Assembly: GCA_018265615.1 (NCBI GenBank) | Contig: JABLYX010000010.1 | Location: 1 to 64,000, forward strand | Direction: 5' to 3' | From: Lentisphaeria bacterium | GTDB lineage: Bacteria > Verrucomicrobiota > Lentisphaeria > Victivallales > Victivallaceae | DNA: 64,000 nt | In this document: positions 43,701 through 51,034 of the stretch, one piece after another | Layout of the letters: the number at the start of each line of letters is the position of its first letter | Numbering within the stretch: the first letter of the stretch is position 1 | Program-made: the position numbers and the translations under genes | The notes under the pieces: generated by a model | Seen by the model: only the letters and a program-made list of their open reading frames with translations | Databases searched by the model: none | Told to the model about the DNA's origin: nothing

Positions 43701-43966
43701 AGCGTCTCCGTGACCGCGGCGGAGCCGCTGCCGTTCTTCATGATGCCGGAAACTGCAAGCCGCCCCGGGGAAACGTCCGTCCGGCGCTCCCCCCAATTAC
43801 GGTTATCGGTGATGCTCCAGACGGGGGAGTAACTCTGAATGAAAAATCCGGCGTCACCGATCCGGAACGAGCCGTCGGGGGCGAACTTCACCCCGGGCGG
43901 CAATTCCGCCGCGGAAAGAACGAAAGCGGCGGCCGCTGCAAGAACGGAGAGAAAGCGTGTCGGCAT
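40721..43966 (-). CDS. Large exported clan GH-A glycosidase
   Basis: 1081 residues. Signal peptide (LSVLAAAAAFVLSAAE), a long beta-rich N-terminal region (to about 450), a (beta/alpha)8 domain (about 460-830) and a C-terminal beta-domain. Clan GH-A residues are visible: acid/base in NLVNEEVLSDHW and nucleophile in FMITEFNYCNPN, with NSVRIHHHDT and DNHMYFDHPRF lining the site. Closest in feel to GH5/GH39/GH42 enzymes; the family cannot be fixed by eye. Follows the pseudopilin by 22 bases on the same strand, so both answer to the operator-flanked promoter at 44.86 kb. Confidence 0.88.
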   Translation of the reverse strand: MPTRFLSVLAAAAAFVLSAAELPPGVKFAPDGSFRIGDAGFFIQSYSPVWSITDNRNWGERRTDVSPGRLAVSGIMKNGSGSAAVTETLTAAGRESFRLDFRARFTEPATVNALHGAFTLPAREMAVTVDGSPLMLPGEFGELTLLRKPDAKQLRFTAAGGYEITVAGSPLKLTIQDNRAFGNDTFSFRFGAAPDSGRMREAVLRLDLRVGSPVIRKLDLSKVVNRAFSDDRAGDGKGGWTDQGPDNDLRKLKSGTITLDSLEFDVPDPAENGGRGAIVLAGAERGFAPGAVALPLPPNDAGAVNLLHGSAWTPEHGRPLGTIVAEYADSSAVRIPVLARIDCGNWWNPVRGDNAAIAWSADNPDSQIGLYASSFALPKPGPRSLRFETAAPGAAWMIVGAALSDRPVRFAPAGGRPVEIREGREWKPLAYRRTVTPGGALDFSFLADAPAGKYGFIKASPQGTFTFEKAPEKRIRLYGANLCLSANYLDKAEVDKLADYFVYCGYNSVRIHHHDTLLLDPDAPDSLTLSPEQLDKLDYLLFRMKEKGVYVTTDLYTNRAFRPGDGIPECTFYDQRQLRILLPFSRGAMQSWKEFARRWMGHRNPYTGLTWAEDPALYCVNLVNEEVLSDHWSRSADGTKLYEAAFRQYCRERRLPESAPANGNPVFRRFLHEIQEKVISEQIRFVKEELGMKAVVTSLNYLCDIPLTLLRRRFDAVDNHMYFDHPRFTEKNWSLPITYHQGAAINRMAVLPRDLMACRIPGKPFMITEFNYCNPNIYRAEGGPLIGAYAALQDWDALYRFAWSHAEGSIRKLDPAYGFDAANDPMAQLSDRIAIAMFRRGDVESAKVTYAYTVPEECFERNLTGAFPSRFLNLGLITGVGSLPQDGPAGNAVRLSPGAAAAPELLKERGIAELWRTANEKRIAVSATGQLRLDAKANSFTVASPRTESVTLNGGSLAAGTLRVRDATCFQTVAAISLDGKPLARSGSILVIHLTNTVNSGVSFSNDSKTLLTKSGKLPLLVFRGSATIELATETPFDVVALDCDGSPRGSAGGTFKNGLFRFRADTALFPGGTLAYHLTR

Positions 43967-43988
43967 GAAGGCACCTCTGCAATGACAA

Positions 43989-44795
43989 TTAATAATGCGG
44001 ATCCCACGGAGAGGCGGGATAATTTTCCCCGGTCACGGTGATGAACTGACGGATGTTCGTCGGGCCGTTGTAGAACTCCCCGGGGGAGCTGTTCTCCGCA
44101 TGGCCGTCCATGAAAGCGGCGTTCGCGCGGTTCATGTGAGTCAGCATCATGCCGGACTCAGCCGCCTTGTTCGCCGTCAACTCCCAGCTGTGGGTCCCGA
44201 AGCCTGACTTCGAGTTGAGCCAGCCGCTGTCCGCAATCATGACGGTTCCGCCCGGACGCTTCATCTTCACGAGCGAATAATAGATGTTGTTCGTACTGCC
44301 GACCCGGTAAGCGAAACTGCCGAGCGCCTCCTTCTTCTTCGGCGGATTCTTACTCGCATAGTCGTAATCGTAAATGAAGTTCGGCATGGCGTAGATCTTC
44401 CAGCGCAGCTGCGACGCCTTCTCCGGAAGATTCGTCGTCATGGAGGGACAGGTGAGCACTTTCGAATAGAGCCCCTGTTCGTCCCCCAGCGTCAGCTTCA
44501 CACCCGGCAGATAGCGGAGCTCCAGCAGAATCCCGCCCCAGGTGGAGTCGCCGTCGAGCTGCCCCCGGAAGACCATGAAATCCCGGTGATCGCCCGCATA
44601 GCCGAGATTTGCCGCTCCCGCCTGCTTCTGGTTGTTGAGGCAGGAAGCCGACTTCGAACGCTCACGGGCCTGATTCAGCGCAGGGAGGAGCATCCCCGCC
44701 AGAATCGTGATGATTGCAATCACCACGAGCAGTTCAATCAATGTGAACGGCCGCATGCCGGCAACCGGCTTTCCTCCCCGCATTTTTCTTCCCAT
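43989..44795 (-). CDS. Type II pseudopilin-like protein (H-X9-DG)
   Basis: 268 residues. Unusually long leader (MGRKMRGGKPVAGMRP), then FTLIELLVVIAIITILAG and LNQARERSKSASCLNNQKQA. C-terminal HMNRANAAFMDGHAEN fits H-X9-DG. ATG 44795 has AAGGAG 7 nt upstream and is preferred to the ATG at 44816. First gene of an operon with the 1081-residue glycosidase. Confidence 0.93.
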   Translation of the reverse strand: MGRKMRGGKPVAGMRPFTLIELLVVIAIITILAGMLLPALNQARERSKSASCLNNQKQAGAANLGYAGDHRDFMVFRGQLDGDSTWGGILLELRYLPGVKLTLGDEQGLYSKVLTCPSMTTNLPEKASQLRWKIYAMPNFIYDYDYASKNPPKKKEALGSFAYRVGSTNNIYYSLVKMKRPGGTVMIADSGWLNSKSGFGTHSWELTANKAAESGMMLTHMNRANAAFMDGHAENSSPGEFYNGPTNIRQFITVTGENYPASPWDPHY

Positions 44796-44827
44796 CTCCG
44801 CTCTCCTTACCGACATTGTGAGGTTCT

Positions 44828-44848
44828 ATTATTTTGCGAAAAATAATT
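44828..44848. promoter_or_regulatory. Operator-like 21-bp repeat O1
   Basis: An imperfect palindrome with core TTTTGCGAAAA. It lies just downstream of the predicted start (about +4 to +24) and is identical at all 21 bases to the copy at 44897-44917. Confidence 0.75.
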
Positions 44849-44858
44849 TTTGTTATTA

Positions 44859-44886
44859 ATTATATCTGAAAAATCCGGTTTGTCAA
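44859..44886 (-). promoter_or_regulatory. Consensus promoter of the pseudopilin-glycosidase operon
   Basis: On the minus strand a perfect TTGACA (44886-44881), 16-bp spacer and perfect TATAAT (44864-44859). The start is near 44852. It is bracketed by identical repeats O1 and O2, so a strong promoter held off by a repressor is likely. Confidence 0.85.
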
Positions 44887-44896
44887 CCCCGGGTCA

Positions 44897-44917
44897 ATTA
44901 TTTTGCGAAAAATAATT
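44897..44917. promoter_or_regulatory. Operator-like 21-bp repeat O2
   Basis: Second identical copy, upstream of the -35 (about -45 to -65). The copies start 69 bp apart, suitable for cooperative or looped binding. From here to 45041 no gene is seen. Confidence 0.75.
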
Positions 44918-45041
44918 CCAAAGAAAAAAGAGGAGAGCAGCCAATGGAAAAAATGAATACAGAAAGGCGGAGGCAAAGCAGTTCCGCAATGACCTGCCGA
45001 TCCGGGGAACCGGAAAATTCCTCTGTATCACCGCCGCAAAC

Positions 45042-45713
45042 TCAGTCGGCCTCCGCGGGGTCGGCGGTGATGGCGAGCAGAGCCGCTTCGACCTTCTTCC
45101 GGTAGAGCTCGATCCCCTCTTCGTCGAGCTCCGGCGGAATCGCGATCATGTCGCCGAGAACGAGCGTCAGGGTGGAAAACGGCTTCGGGATCTGGAACCG
45201 GTCCCAGCTTTTCACGGACCAGCAGCGCGAGGCGTTCACCGAAACCGGCACGATCCCGGTCCCGGTCACCGACGCCAGCGCAACGGGTCCGCTCTTCATT
45301 ACATAGCGCGGACCGCGCGGGCCGTCCGGCGTAAAGCTCACATTATGCCCTTCCCTGACCGCCCGGATTCCGGCCCGGTACGCATTCGCGCCCTTTTTCG
45401 AGGAGGAACCGCGCAGGCTCTTCAGCCCGAGGATCGAGATGAAGTCCGCAATATACTGCCCGTCGCGCGACGCGCTGACCACCGCGACGGTCTTCTTCCG
45501 CATCTCCGCCGGGAACAGCACGGCAAAGAACATCAGCCGGTTGTGCCAGGTGACGGAAACAACTCCCCGCGCATCCCGGACGTAATTGTTGGGGTCCACA
45601 ATCCGGATCCGGAAGAAAAGGTGCGCGTACAATTGCAGCAGCCGCGCCGGCAGCCAGTAGATCCATGTCGGCAGCTTTTTGACGCTGCGGAATTTCTGCT
45701 TGAAATATCCCAT
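45042..45713 (-). CDS. DUF374-type lysophospholipid acyltransferase
   Basis: About 223 residues. Motif VTWHNRLMFFAVLF stands in for the HX4D block of acyltransferases, and FTPDGPRGPRYVMKSGPVAL is the DUF374 hallmark. N-terminal hydrophobic segment (WIYWLPARLLQLYAHLFF). DUF374 proteins are LpxL-like inner-membrane acyltransferases. ATG 45713 overlaps the nth stop as TGATG; GTG 45716 is also possible. Third gene of hisH-nth-acyltransferase. Confidence 0.88.
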   Translation of the reverse strand: MGYFKQKFRSVKKLPTWIYWLPARLLQLYAHLFFRIRIVDPNNYVRDARGVVSVTWHNRLMFFAVLFPAEMRKKTVAVVSASRDGQYIADFISILGLKSLRGSSSKKGANAYRAGIRAVREGHNVSFTPDGPRGPRYVMKSGPVALASVTGTGIVPVSVNASRCWSVKSWDRFQIPKPFSTLTLVLGDMIAIPPELDEEGIELYRKKVEAALLAITADPAEAD

Positions 45714-46348
45714 CACCGGCTCCGGAAATATTTACAGCGATCGGTCAGCGGGCACTTGCCGCACTCCGGGCGGCTCCCGGCGTGGCAGACGCGGCGGCCA
45801 TGGACAATGATGAGATGCGAGAAATTCGTCCAGAGCTCCGGCGGCGTCTTCGCATTGACTTCCGCCTCGATCCTGACCGGGTCGGGCGTGGAAACGTATC
45901 CGATGCGGTTCAGCACGCGGATCACATGCGTGTCGGCGGGAAAACCGGGAATGCCGAACGCGTTCCCGAGCACGACGTTCGCGCTTTTCCGCCCGATGCC
46001 GGGCAGCCGCGTGAGCTCCTCCATCGTCCTCGGAACCTCGCCGCCGAACTCCTCGAGCAGCATCTTCGCGCACTTCGAGAGATTCTCGCTCTTGTTGCGG
46101 TAGAGGCCGCACGCCCGGATGATCTCCGCGATCCGGGAGACCTCGAGCTCCGCCATCGCGGCCGGGTCGGGCGCGACCCGGAACAGCTCCTTCGTAATCT
46201 CATTGACCCGGTCGTCGCGGCACTGCGCCGAGAGCATGACCGAACAGAGCAGCCGGAACGGCGTCACATGGTCAAGCGGACACGTGAGATCGCCGTACAG
46301 CGCGAAAAGATCGTCGTAAAGTTTGCGCCACTGCGCTTTCGTCGCCAT
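45713..46348 (-). CDS. nth: Endonuclease III
   Basis: 211 residues. HhH motif LTRLPGIGRKSANVVLGNAF with the catalytic Lys, catalytic Asp in FPADTHVIRVLNRIGY, and the C-terminal [4Fe-4S] cluster CHAGSRPECGKCPLTDRC. Repairs oxidised pyrimidines. ATG 46348 has GGAGG 7 nt upstream; it shares a base with the hisH stop (TAATG). Confidence 0.95.
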   Translation of the reverse strand: MATKAQWRKLYDDLFALYGDLTCPLDHVTPFRLLCSVMLSAQCRDDRVNEITKELFRVAPDPAAMAELEVSRIAEIIRACGLYRNKSENLSKCAKMLLEEFGGEVPRTMEELTRLPGIGRKSANVVLGNAFGIPGFPADTHVIRVLNRIGYVSTPDPVRIEAEVNAKTPPELWTNFSHLIIVHGRRVCHAGSRPECGKCPLTDRCKYFRSR

Positions 46349-46965
46349 TATTTCACCTCCCCTGCGAAATGCAGAAAATTGGTCAGCAGCCGCAACCCGG
46401 AGCGCTGGCTCTTTTCGGGGTGGAACTGCGCCGCAAAGCAACGCCCCCGCCCGAGACAGGCGGAAAACGGCACGATATAGTCACACTCCGCCATGGTATA
46501 CGCCTCCGAAACCGGGATATAATACGAGTGGACGAAGTAAAAGAAGCTCTCTTCCGGCAGGCCACCGCCGAGCGGACACTCCGGCCTGAAAACGACGGAG
46601 TTCCATCCCATGTGCGGAACCTTCGCCCTCCCCTCCGGAAAACGGACCGCGCGGCCCGGGAAAAGCCCCAGCCCCGCCACGCCGGGCGCTTCGTCGCTCG
46701 CTTCGAGCAGCATCTGCATGCCGAGACAGACGCCGAAGAAATACCCGCCCCGCTCCAGGAGCTCCGGAATCGCCCGGTCGAACCCGCGCGAACGTAAATT
46801 CTCCATGCCGTCGCGGAAGTGCCCGACACCGGGCAGGATGCAGCAGCTGAACCTCGCAAGTTCCGCGGCGGACTCCACAAGCTCGACATCGGCGCCGGCG
46901 AATTCCAGAGCCTTCCGCACCGAACCGAGATTCCCCATATTGTAATCGAGAAGCGCTACGGCCAT
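46348..46965 (-). CDS. hisH: Imidazole glycerol phosphate synthase glutaminase subunit
   Basis: 205 residues. Starts ALLDYNMGNLGSVRKALE; catalytic Cys in GVCLGMQMLLE, His and Glu in FAAQFHPEKSQ. It supplies ammonia to HisF in histidine synthesis. No hisF or other his gene is adjacent; it leads an operon with nth and an acyltransferase. A small degree of mis-annotation risk (the glutaminase could serve another synthase), but motifs fit HisH well. Confidence 0.93.
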   Translation of the reverse strand: MAVALLDYNMGNLGSVRKALEFAGADVELVESAAELARFSCCILPGVGHFRDGMENLRSRGFDRAIPELLERGGYFFGVCLGMQMLLEASDEAPGVAGLGLFPGRAVRFPEGRAKVPHMGWNSVVFRPECPLGGGLPEESFFYFVHSYYIPVSEAYTMAECDYIVPFSACLGRGRCFAAQFHPEKSQRSGLRLLTNFLHFAGEVK

Positions 46966-47080
46966 TTCTCCCCTCCCATGCAAACCGGACAGATTAAACG
47001 ATAATATAACACGACACAGCCGATTTTTCCACGGCGGCGGAAGATTTCTCGATTTTTCCGAAAAATATACCTGCCCGCTC

Positions 47081-47109
47081 TTGACATTCCGATAAAAACA
47101 GGTCATAAT
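47081..47109 (+). promoter_or_regulatory. Promoter of the pseudopilin-regulator-GH99 operon
   Basis: Perfect TTGACA, 17-bp spacer, CATAAT. Start near 47116. ACTCCATTTTG occurs twice downstream (47129-47139, 47155-47165), a possible operator. Confidence 0.7.
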
Positions 47110-47128
47110 ATGGATAGAAGATTGGATT

Positions 47129-47165
47129 ACTCCATTTTGTAAAATTTCAAATTGACTCCATTTTG
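47129..47165. repeat. Direct repeat ACTCCATTTTG x2
   Basis: Identical 11-mers 26 bp apart, in the leader between the promoter and the pseudopilin start codon. Confidence 0.5.
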
Positions 47166-47193
47166 GCTACAACCACACAAAAGGAAGGCGGAA

Positions 47194-47943
47194 ATGAGAA
47201 AACGGAATTTCACACTGATAGAGCTGCTCGTTGTGATCGCGATCATCGCGATCCTCGCCTCGATGCTGCTGCCGGCGCTGAACAGGGCGCGCGACCGTGC
47301 CAAGACCGCGAACTGCGCGAGCAACCTCAAGCAGATCGGCATTGCCGACGCCCATTACGGGCAGGATTTCGAGGGGTGGCTCTACGGTCCGCGGCTGAAA
47401 GCCGCTCCGAGGCAGGCGGTCTCCGGTACGCTCACCGTGAACTACTGGGCAATCAGCGTGGCGAACCTCGGCTACCTGCAAAGTTACAACACGACGCGCA
47501 AGCAGGTGAACTGGATCGGGGCGTGCCCGTCCGTGTATCCGTTCGGAAAATTCGAGCATGAGATCATGAGCTACGCCAAGCGCGGCATCCACTCCCAGGA
47601 TAAGACCAACGTGGACCAGGACGGTTACTGGAAGGTCTCCGGCAACTCCTTCCGAGCGGTTGCGCCGGAAGGGCAGAGCTGCACGGACAAGAATGCGGAT
47701 CTGCTCTCCCGCCTTTCGCCGTCGAAATTCGTGACGACTTTCGACAACGACCAGCCGAACGGCGCACGCTGGACCCAGGTCGGATATGCGACTTTCGAAA
47801 GCCTGAGCCTCTCCCACAGCGGCAAAGCGAACGTGCTCTTCTACGACGGCCACGTCGAAGCGACGCGCAGCGGATGCGATCGCACCTTCTCGGCGTGTGT
47901 GGATCCGGTTTCCGAAACCAGCCGCCTCTGGGTCGGTCCCTGA
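47194..47943 (+). CDS. Type II pseudopilin-like protein (H-X9-DG)
   Basis: 249 residues. Leader MRKRN, then FTLIELLVVIAIIAILAS and LNRARDRAKTANCASNLKQI. C-terminal HSGKANVLFYDGHVEA fits H-X9-DG. ATG 47194 follows GGAAGGCGGAA; the upstream in-frame ATG at 47152 is unlikely. First gene of pseudopilin-regulator-GH99-GH99. Confidence 0.93.
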   Translation: MRKRNFTLIELLVVIAIIAILASMLLPALNRARDRAKTANCASNLKQIGIADAHYGQDFEGWLYGPRLKAAPRQAVSGTLTVNYWAISVANLGYLQSYNTTRKQVNWIGACPSVYPFGKFEHEIMSYAKRGIHSQDKTNVDQDGYWKVSGNSFRAVAPEGQSCTDKNADLLSRLSPSKFVTTFDNDQPNGARWTQVGYATFESLSLSHSGKANVLFYDGHVEATRSGCDRTFSACVDPVSETSRLWVGP

Positions 47944-47961
47944 CCGCCGGGAGTTCTCATC

Positions 47962-49071
47962 ATGATTGCAACACCAGCCACACCCCGCAGCCAGGTCAAG
48001 GAAGCGCTGCTCGAAAATATCCGGCACCAGGACGTCGGCACCCGTCTCGCGCCGGAACGCAGGCTCGCCGAAGAGTTCGGCGTCAGCCGGTCAACCATGA
48101 CCAAAGTCCTCGAAGAGCTTGTGAAGGAGGGTTATCTCTCGCGCCGGGTCGGCAGCGGAACCTTCATCATGCCGCATGACAGCGAGATCGCCTCGACCCG
48201 GCTGCCGATCCGGGCGCTCGGAGAGGTGCTCATCGCCTCCCCCGACTTCTTTTCGTTCCCGCTGTGGGAGAAACTGCACAACCTCGAAATCGGGGCGATG
48301 CGCTCCAACCTGCAGGTGGTCAACCTGAAAATCCACCCGGAGTCGGATTTCAATTCGCTCTTTGAACTGGCCGACGGCTGCCGGAACCTGCTCGGCGTGA
48401 TCCTGAACGCGGGACTGCCGACTCCGAAACCGGTGCTGAAGAAGCTCGACGAACTAGGCGTGCCGGTCGTCATCATCGGCGAACTCGAGAGCGTCGGGCT
48501 CTACCGGAACATCTGCACGGTCGGCAGCAACCACTTCCAGTCCGGCTACCTGAAGATGGAGGCGCTGCTGAAGGCGGGCCACACCCGGATCGGCTTCATC
48601 CCGAACGAACCGCAGTCGGTCGCCCAGCAGGAGTGCATCCGCGGCATGAAGGAGGCGGTGCGGGAATACAAGCTGCGCTGGCGCGACCTCGTGCTGCCGG
48701 AGAGTTCCATCGAATTCTGGCAGGACCCGATGAAGAGCGGCTGCGTCCAGACCCGCGAGGTGCTTGAACGGGCGCCCGATGTGACGGGGCTCGTGGTCGA
48801 TACGATTCCCGGCGCGATCGGCGCGCTGCGCGCGATCGCCGAAAGCGGCCGCAGTTGTCCGCACGACGTCAGCATCGTCACGGCGCTGAGTTATGCAGGG
48901 ATCGAGGAGTACACCTTCCCGAGCCTTTCGAACGTAACCGTTTCCGGCGGGAAAATCAGCCGCACGGCGCTCGACATGATTCTGCACCGCGAACAGTTCC
49001 ACTCCCGCGAGCTCATCATCGATGTGGAGTTCAACGGGCGCGAAAGCATCCGAAACCTGAATGGAGAGTGA
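47962..49071 (+). CDS. GntR/LacI hybrid transcriptional regulator
   Basis: 369 residues. GntR winged helix (LAPERRLAEEFGVSRSTMTK, LVKEGYLSRRVGSGTF) joined to a LacI-type core (LLGVILNAGLPTPKPVL, KAGHTRIGFIPNE, VTGLVVDTIPGAIGALRAIA). Lies between the pseudopilin and two GH99-like genes, so it probably controls them and itself. SD GGGAG 8 nt before the ATG. Confidence 0.93.
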   Translation: MIATPATPRSQVKEALLENIRHQDVGTRLAPERRLAEEFGVSRSTMTKVLEELVKEGYLSRRVGSGTFIMPHDSEIASTRLPIRALGEVLIASPDFFSFPLWEKLHNLEIGAMRSNLQVVNLKIHPESDFNSLFELADGCRNLLGVILNAGLPTPKPVLKKLDELGVPVVIIGELESVGLYRNICTVGSNHFQSGYLKMEALLKAGHTRIGFIPNEPQSVAQQECIRGMKEAVREYKLRWRDLVLPESSIEFWQDPMKSGCVQTREVLERAPDVTGLVVDTIPGAIGALRAIAESGRSCPHDVSIVTALSYAGIEEYTFPSLSNVTVSGGKISRTALDMILHREQFHSRELIIDVEFNGRESIRNLNGE

Positions 49072-49075
49072 TCCC

Positions 49076-51034
49076 ATGCCGCGAAGCCTCGCAATCCTCC
49101 CGGCTGTGTTTGCCGCCTTCACGCTGTGCGCCGTCCCCGGAAGCGCGCACCTCGAACAATATGCGAAAGGCGTTCCGGGCGACCGCGCCGTCGCCGCCGC
49201 TTCGAAACTAGACATCCATGTGCCGGTTTTCGCGCGCGAATGGCATATCTGGGCCGCCGTGCCATATGGGGAGAGCCCGTCCATTCCGCGCTGGACCCAC
49301 TGGAACGGCGAGAAGAAATTCGGCCGGTACAACCCCGGCACCACGATTGAGCAGCTGCGGCCCGGCAGCTCGTGGCGGCGTTACCTGAACTGCGCCGGCT
49401 ACCCGCTGACCGGCCCCTGCGACCCCGGCAGGCCCGGGATCATCCGCTGGCAGCTCGAAACCGCCCGCAACGCCGGAATCGAATGCATGTACCTGCACCT
49501 CTGGCCGTCGCTCTGGGACGAGGGGATCGACCTGACCCCGCTGCCGCTCTTCGAACGCGCACTCGACATCGCGGCCGAACTCGGCTACCCGATCGCGGTC
49601 CACGACGAGATCGCGTTCCGCCGCCCGAACGTCACCCGGGCGCAGCTCCTCGAAAACAGCATCCGCCGGACCGCGCTGCTGGTCAGGCGCTACGGAAAAC
49701 ATCCGGGCTGGTACAAGCAGGAGGAGATGCCCGTCTACTATTTCCAGAACTGGAACCGCTGGATCAAGGCGTCCGAACTCGAACGCTATTTCGCGGAGGT
49801 CGAAAAAGAGGCCGGCCCGGTCTACTGGGTCTACGAAGGGGCCGACATCGAGGAGATGTTCCGGATTCCGCAGATCAAAGCGGTCCTTTCGCACAATAAC
49901 AGCTGGTTTTTGCACACGCCGCCGTACGGCTCGGGCCCGCACCCCTGGGAGAAGCTCGAAGCGTCGATGGAGCGCGCCGCGAAACTCGCCCGCAAACACA
50001 ACAAGAAGTTCGGCATGATGGTCTACACCCGATTCAACGACAACTTCGACCGCGGCAAACCGGGCCGGTCGCGGATTCCGGCCGAAGACGGCATGTTTTT
50101 CGTCGATTCCGTCAAACGCACGATGAAATTCAAGCCGGACTTCTACATCTTCACCCAATGGAGCGACTTCGAGGAGAGCGCCTTCATCGAGCCGGCGTGG
50201 GACTTCGACGGCTTCAACGGCGACCCGTACCGCTACTGCCGGATCGTCGCGGCGGCGCAGGGGAAAACCTTCGCTCCCGCCCCGCTGCCGCCGCGCGGGG
50301 ACGTCGACCCGTATATCCGCCGCAAGCTCTACGGCGACAGTGAACCGGGCGACCTCGGCCCCGTCTGCTCCCGTCCGCTCTTCCGGGACGGTTCGCTCGT
50401 ACTCCGCCAGGCGCAGGACGGGCCGAAGCCCGTCGAGCTGCGGCTCGTGCAAAGCGAACTCGCCCGCTGGACGCCGGACGATATGGAGTACTCCGGGCAG
50501 AAGCTCCGTCTCGCGAACTGGAGCGCCTCCGATGCCGCCGGGGCCATTGAGAAGACGCAGGAACTGCGTTTCTACGCCCCCGGCCTGACGGAACGGACCG
50601 CGTCGCCGCGCTGGGTGGGGATCCGCCACACTCTGCCGGAAGGCACAACGTTGACCGTGAACTACCGCTCCGTCAATGAGAATTACCGGATCGACTCGCG
50701 CTGGGAACGCCGTTCCCTCAACCTCGCCTCCGGCGTCACGCTGCCGATGGCGGACGGCTCCGTCTTCAGCTGGATCCCCGCCTGGGGCGACCGTTTCTGC
50801 GGCGAAGAGGGGGATCTGCTGATCCGGCTCGCCGGAAAAAAGGAGAAGGGCCGCATCCATGAAGTCGTGGTCTGGTCGCCGGAGATGGCGGGGATCCCCG
50901 CCGCACTCTCCGACACAACGCCCCTCCCCGCCTCCATCAACCGGGCCGCACCGTTCGTGGCCGTGCCGTATGATGAAACCGGCAATCCGGGCATTCCGCA
51001 TCTGCTCATCCCGTCACAGGAGAAAATAAAATGA
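49076..51034 (+). CDS. Exported GH99-like protein, first paralog
   Basis: 652 residues. Signal peptide (LAILPAVFAAFTLCAVPGSA), then a GH99-like (beta/alpha)8 core: REWHIWAAVPYG, CAGYPLTGPCDPGRPGIIRW, PVYYFQNWNRWIK, FTQWSDFEESAFIEPAWDFD. In related proteins, including the next gene, the corresponding segment is NDWEEG; here it is SDFEES, so activity may be altered. Core followed by a C-terminal beta-domain. GH99 enzymes act on alpha-mannans; the substrate here is a guess. ATG 49076 has GGAG 8 nt upstream; stop overlaps the next start (ATGA). Confidence 0.85.
   Translation: MPRSLAILPAVFAAFTLCAVPGSAHLEQYAKGVPGDRAVAAASKLDIHVPVFAREWHIWAAVPYGESPSIPRWTHWNGEKKFGRYNPGTTIEQLRPGSSWRRYLNCAGYPLTGPCDPGRPGIIRWQLETARNAGIECMYLHLWPSLWDEGIDLTPLPLFERALDIAAELGYPIAVHDEIAFRRPNVTRAQLLENSIRRTALLVRRYGKHPGWYKQEEMPVYYFQNWNRWIKASELERYFAEVEKEAGPVYWVYEGADIEEMFRIPQIKAVLSHNNSWFLHTPPYGSGPHPWEKLEASMERAAKLARKHNKKFGMMVYTRFNDNFDRGKPGRSRIPAEDGMFFVDSVKRTMKFKPDFYIFTQWSDFEESAFIEPAWDFDGFNGDPYRYCRIVAAAQGKTFAPAPLPPRGDVDPYIRRKLYGDSEPGDLGPVCSRPLFRDGSLVLRQAQDGPKPVELRLVQSELARWTPDDMEYSGQKLRLANWSASDAAGAIEKTQELRFYAPGLTERTASPRWVGIRHTLPEGTTLTVNYRSVNENYRIDSRWERRSLNLASGVTLPMADGSVFSWIPAWGDRFCGEEGDLLIRLAGKKEKGRIHEVVVWSPEMAGIPAALSDTTPLPASINRAAPFVAVPYDETGNPGIPHLLIPSQEKIK

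Noticed and set aside
40988..44041. A plus-strand open frame of 1017 codons opposite the large glycosidase
   Set aside because: Mirror of a GC-rich gene. Its protein is Arg/Glu/Pro-rich without any domain, while the minus strand has a signal peptide and glycosidase motifs.
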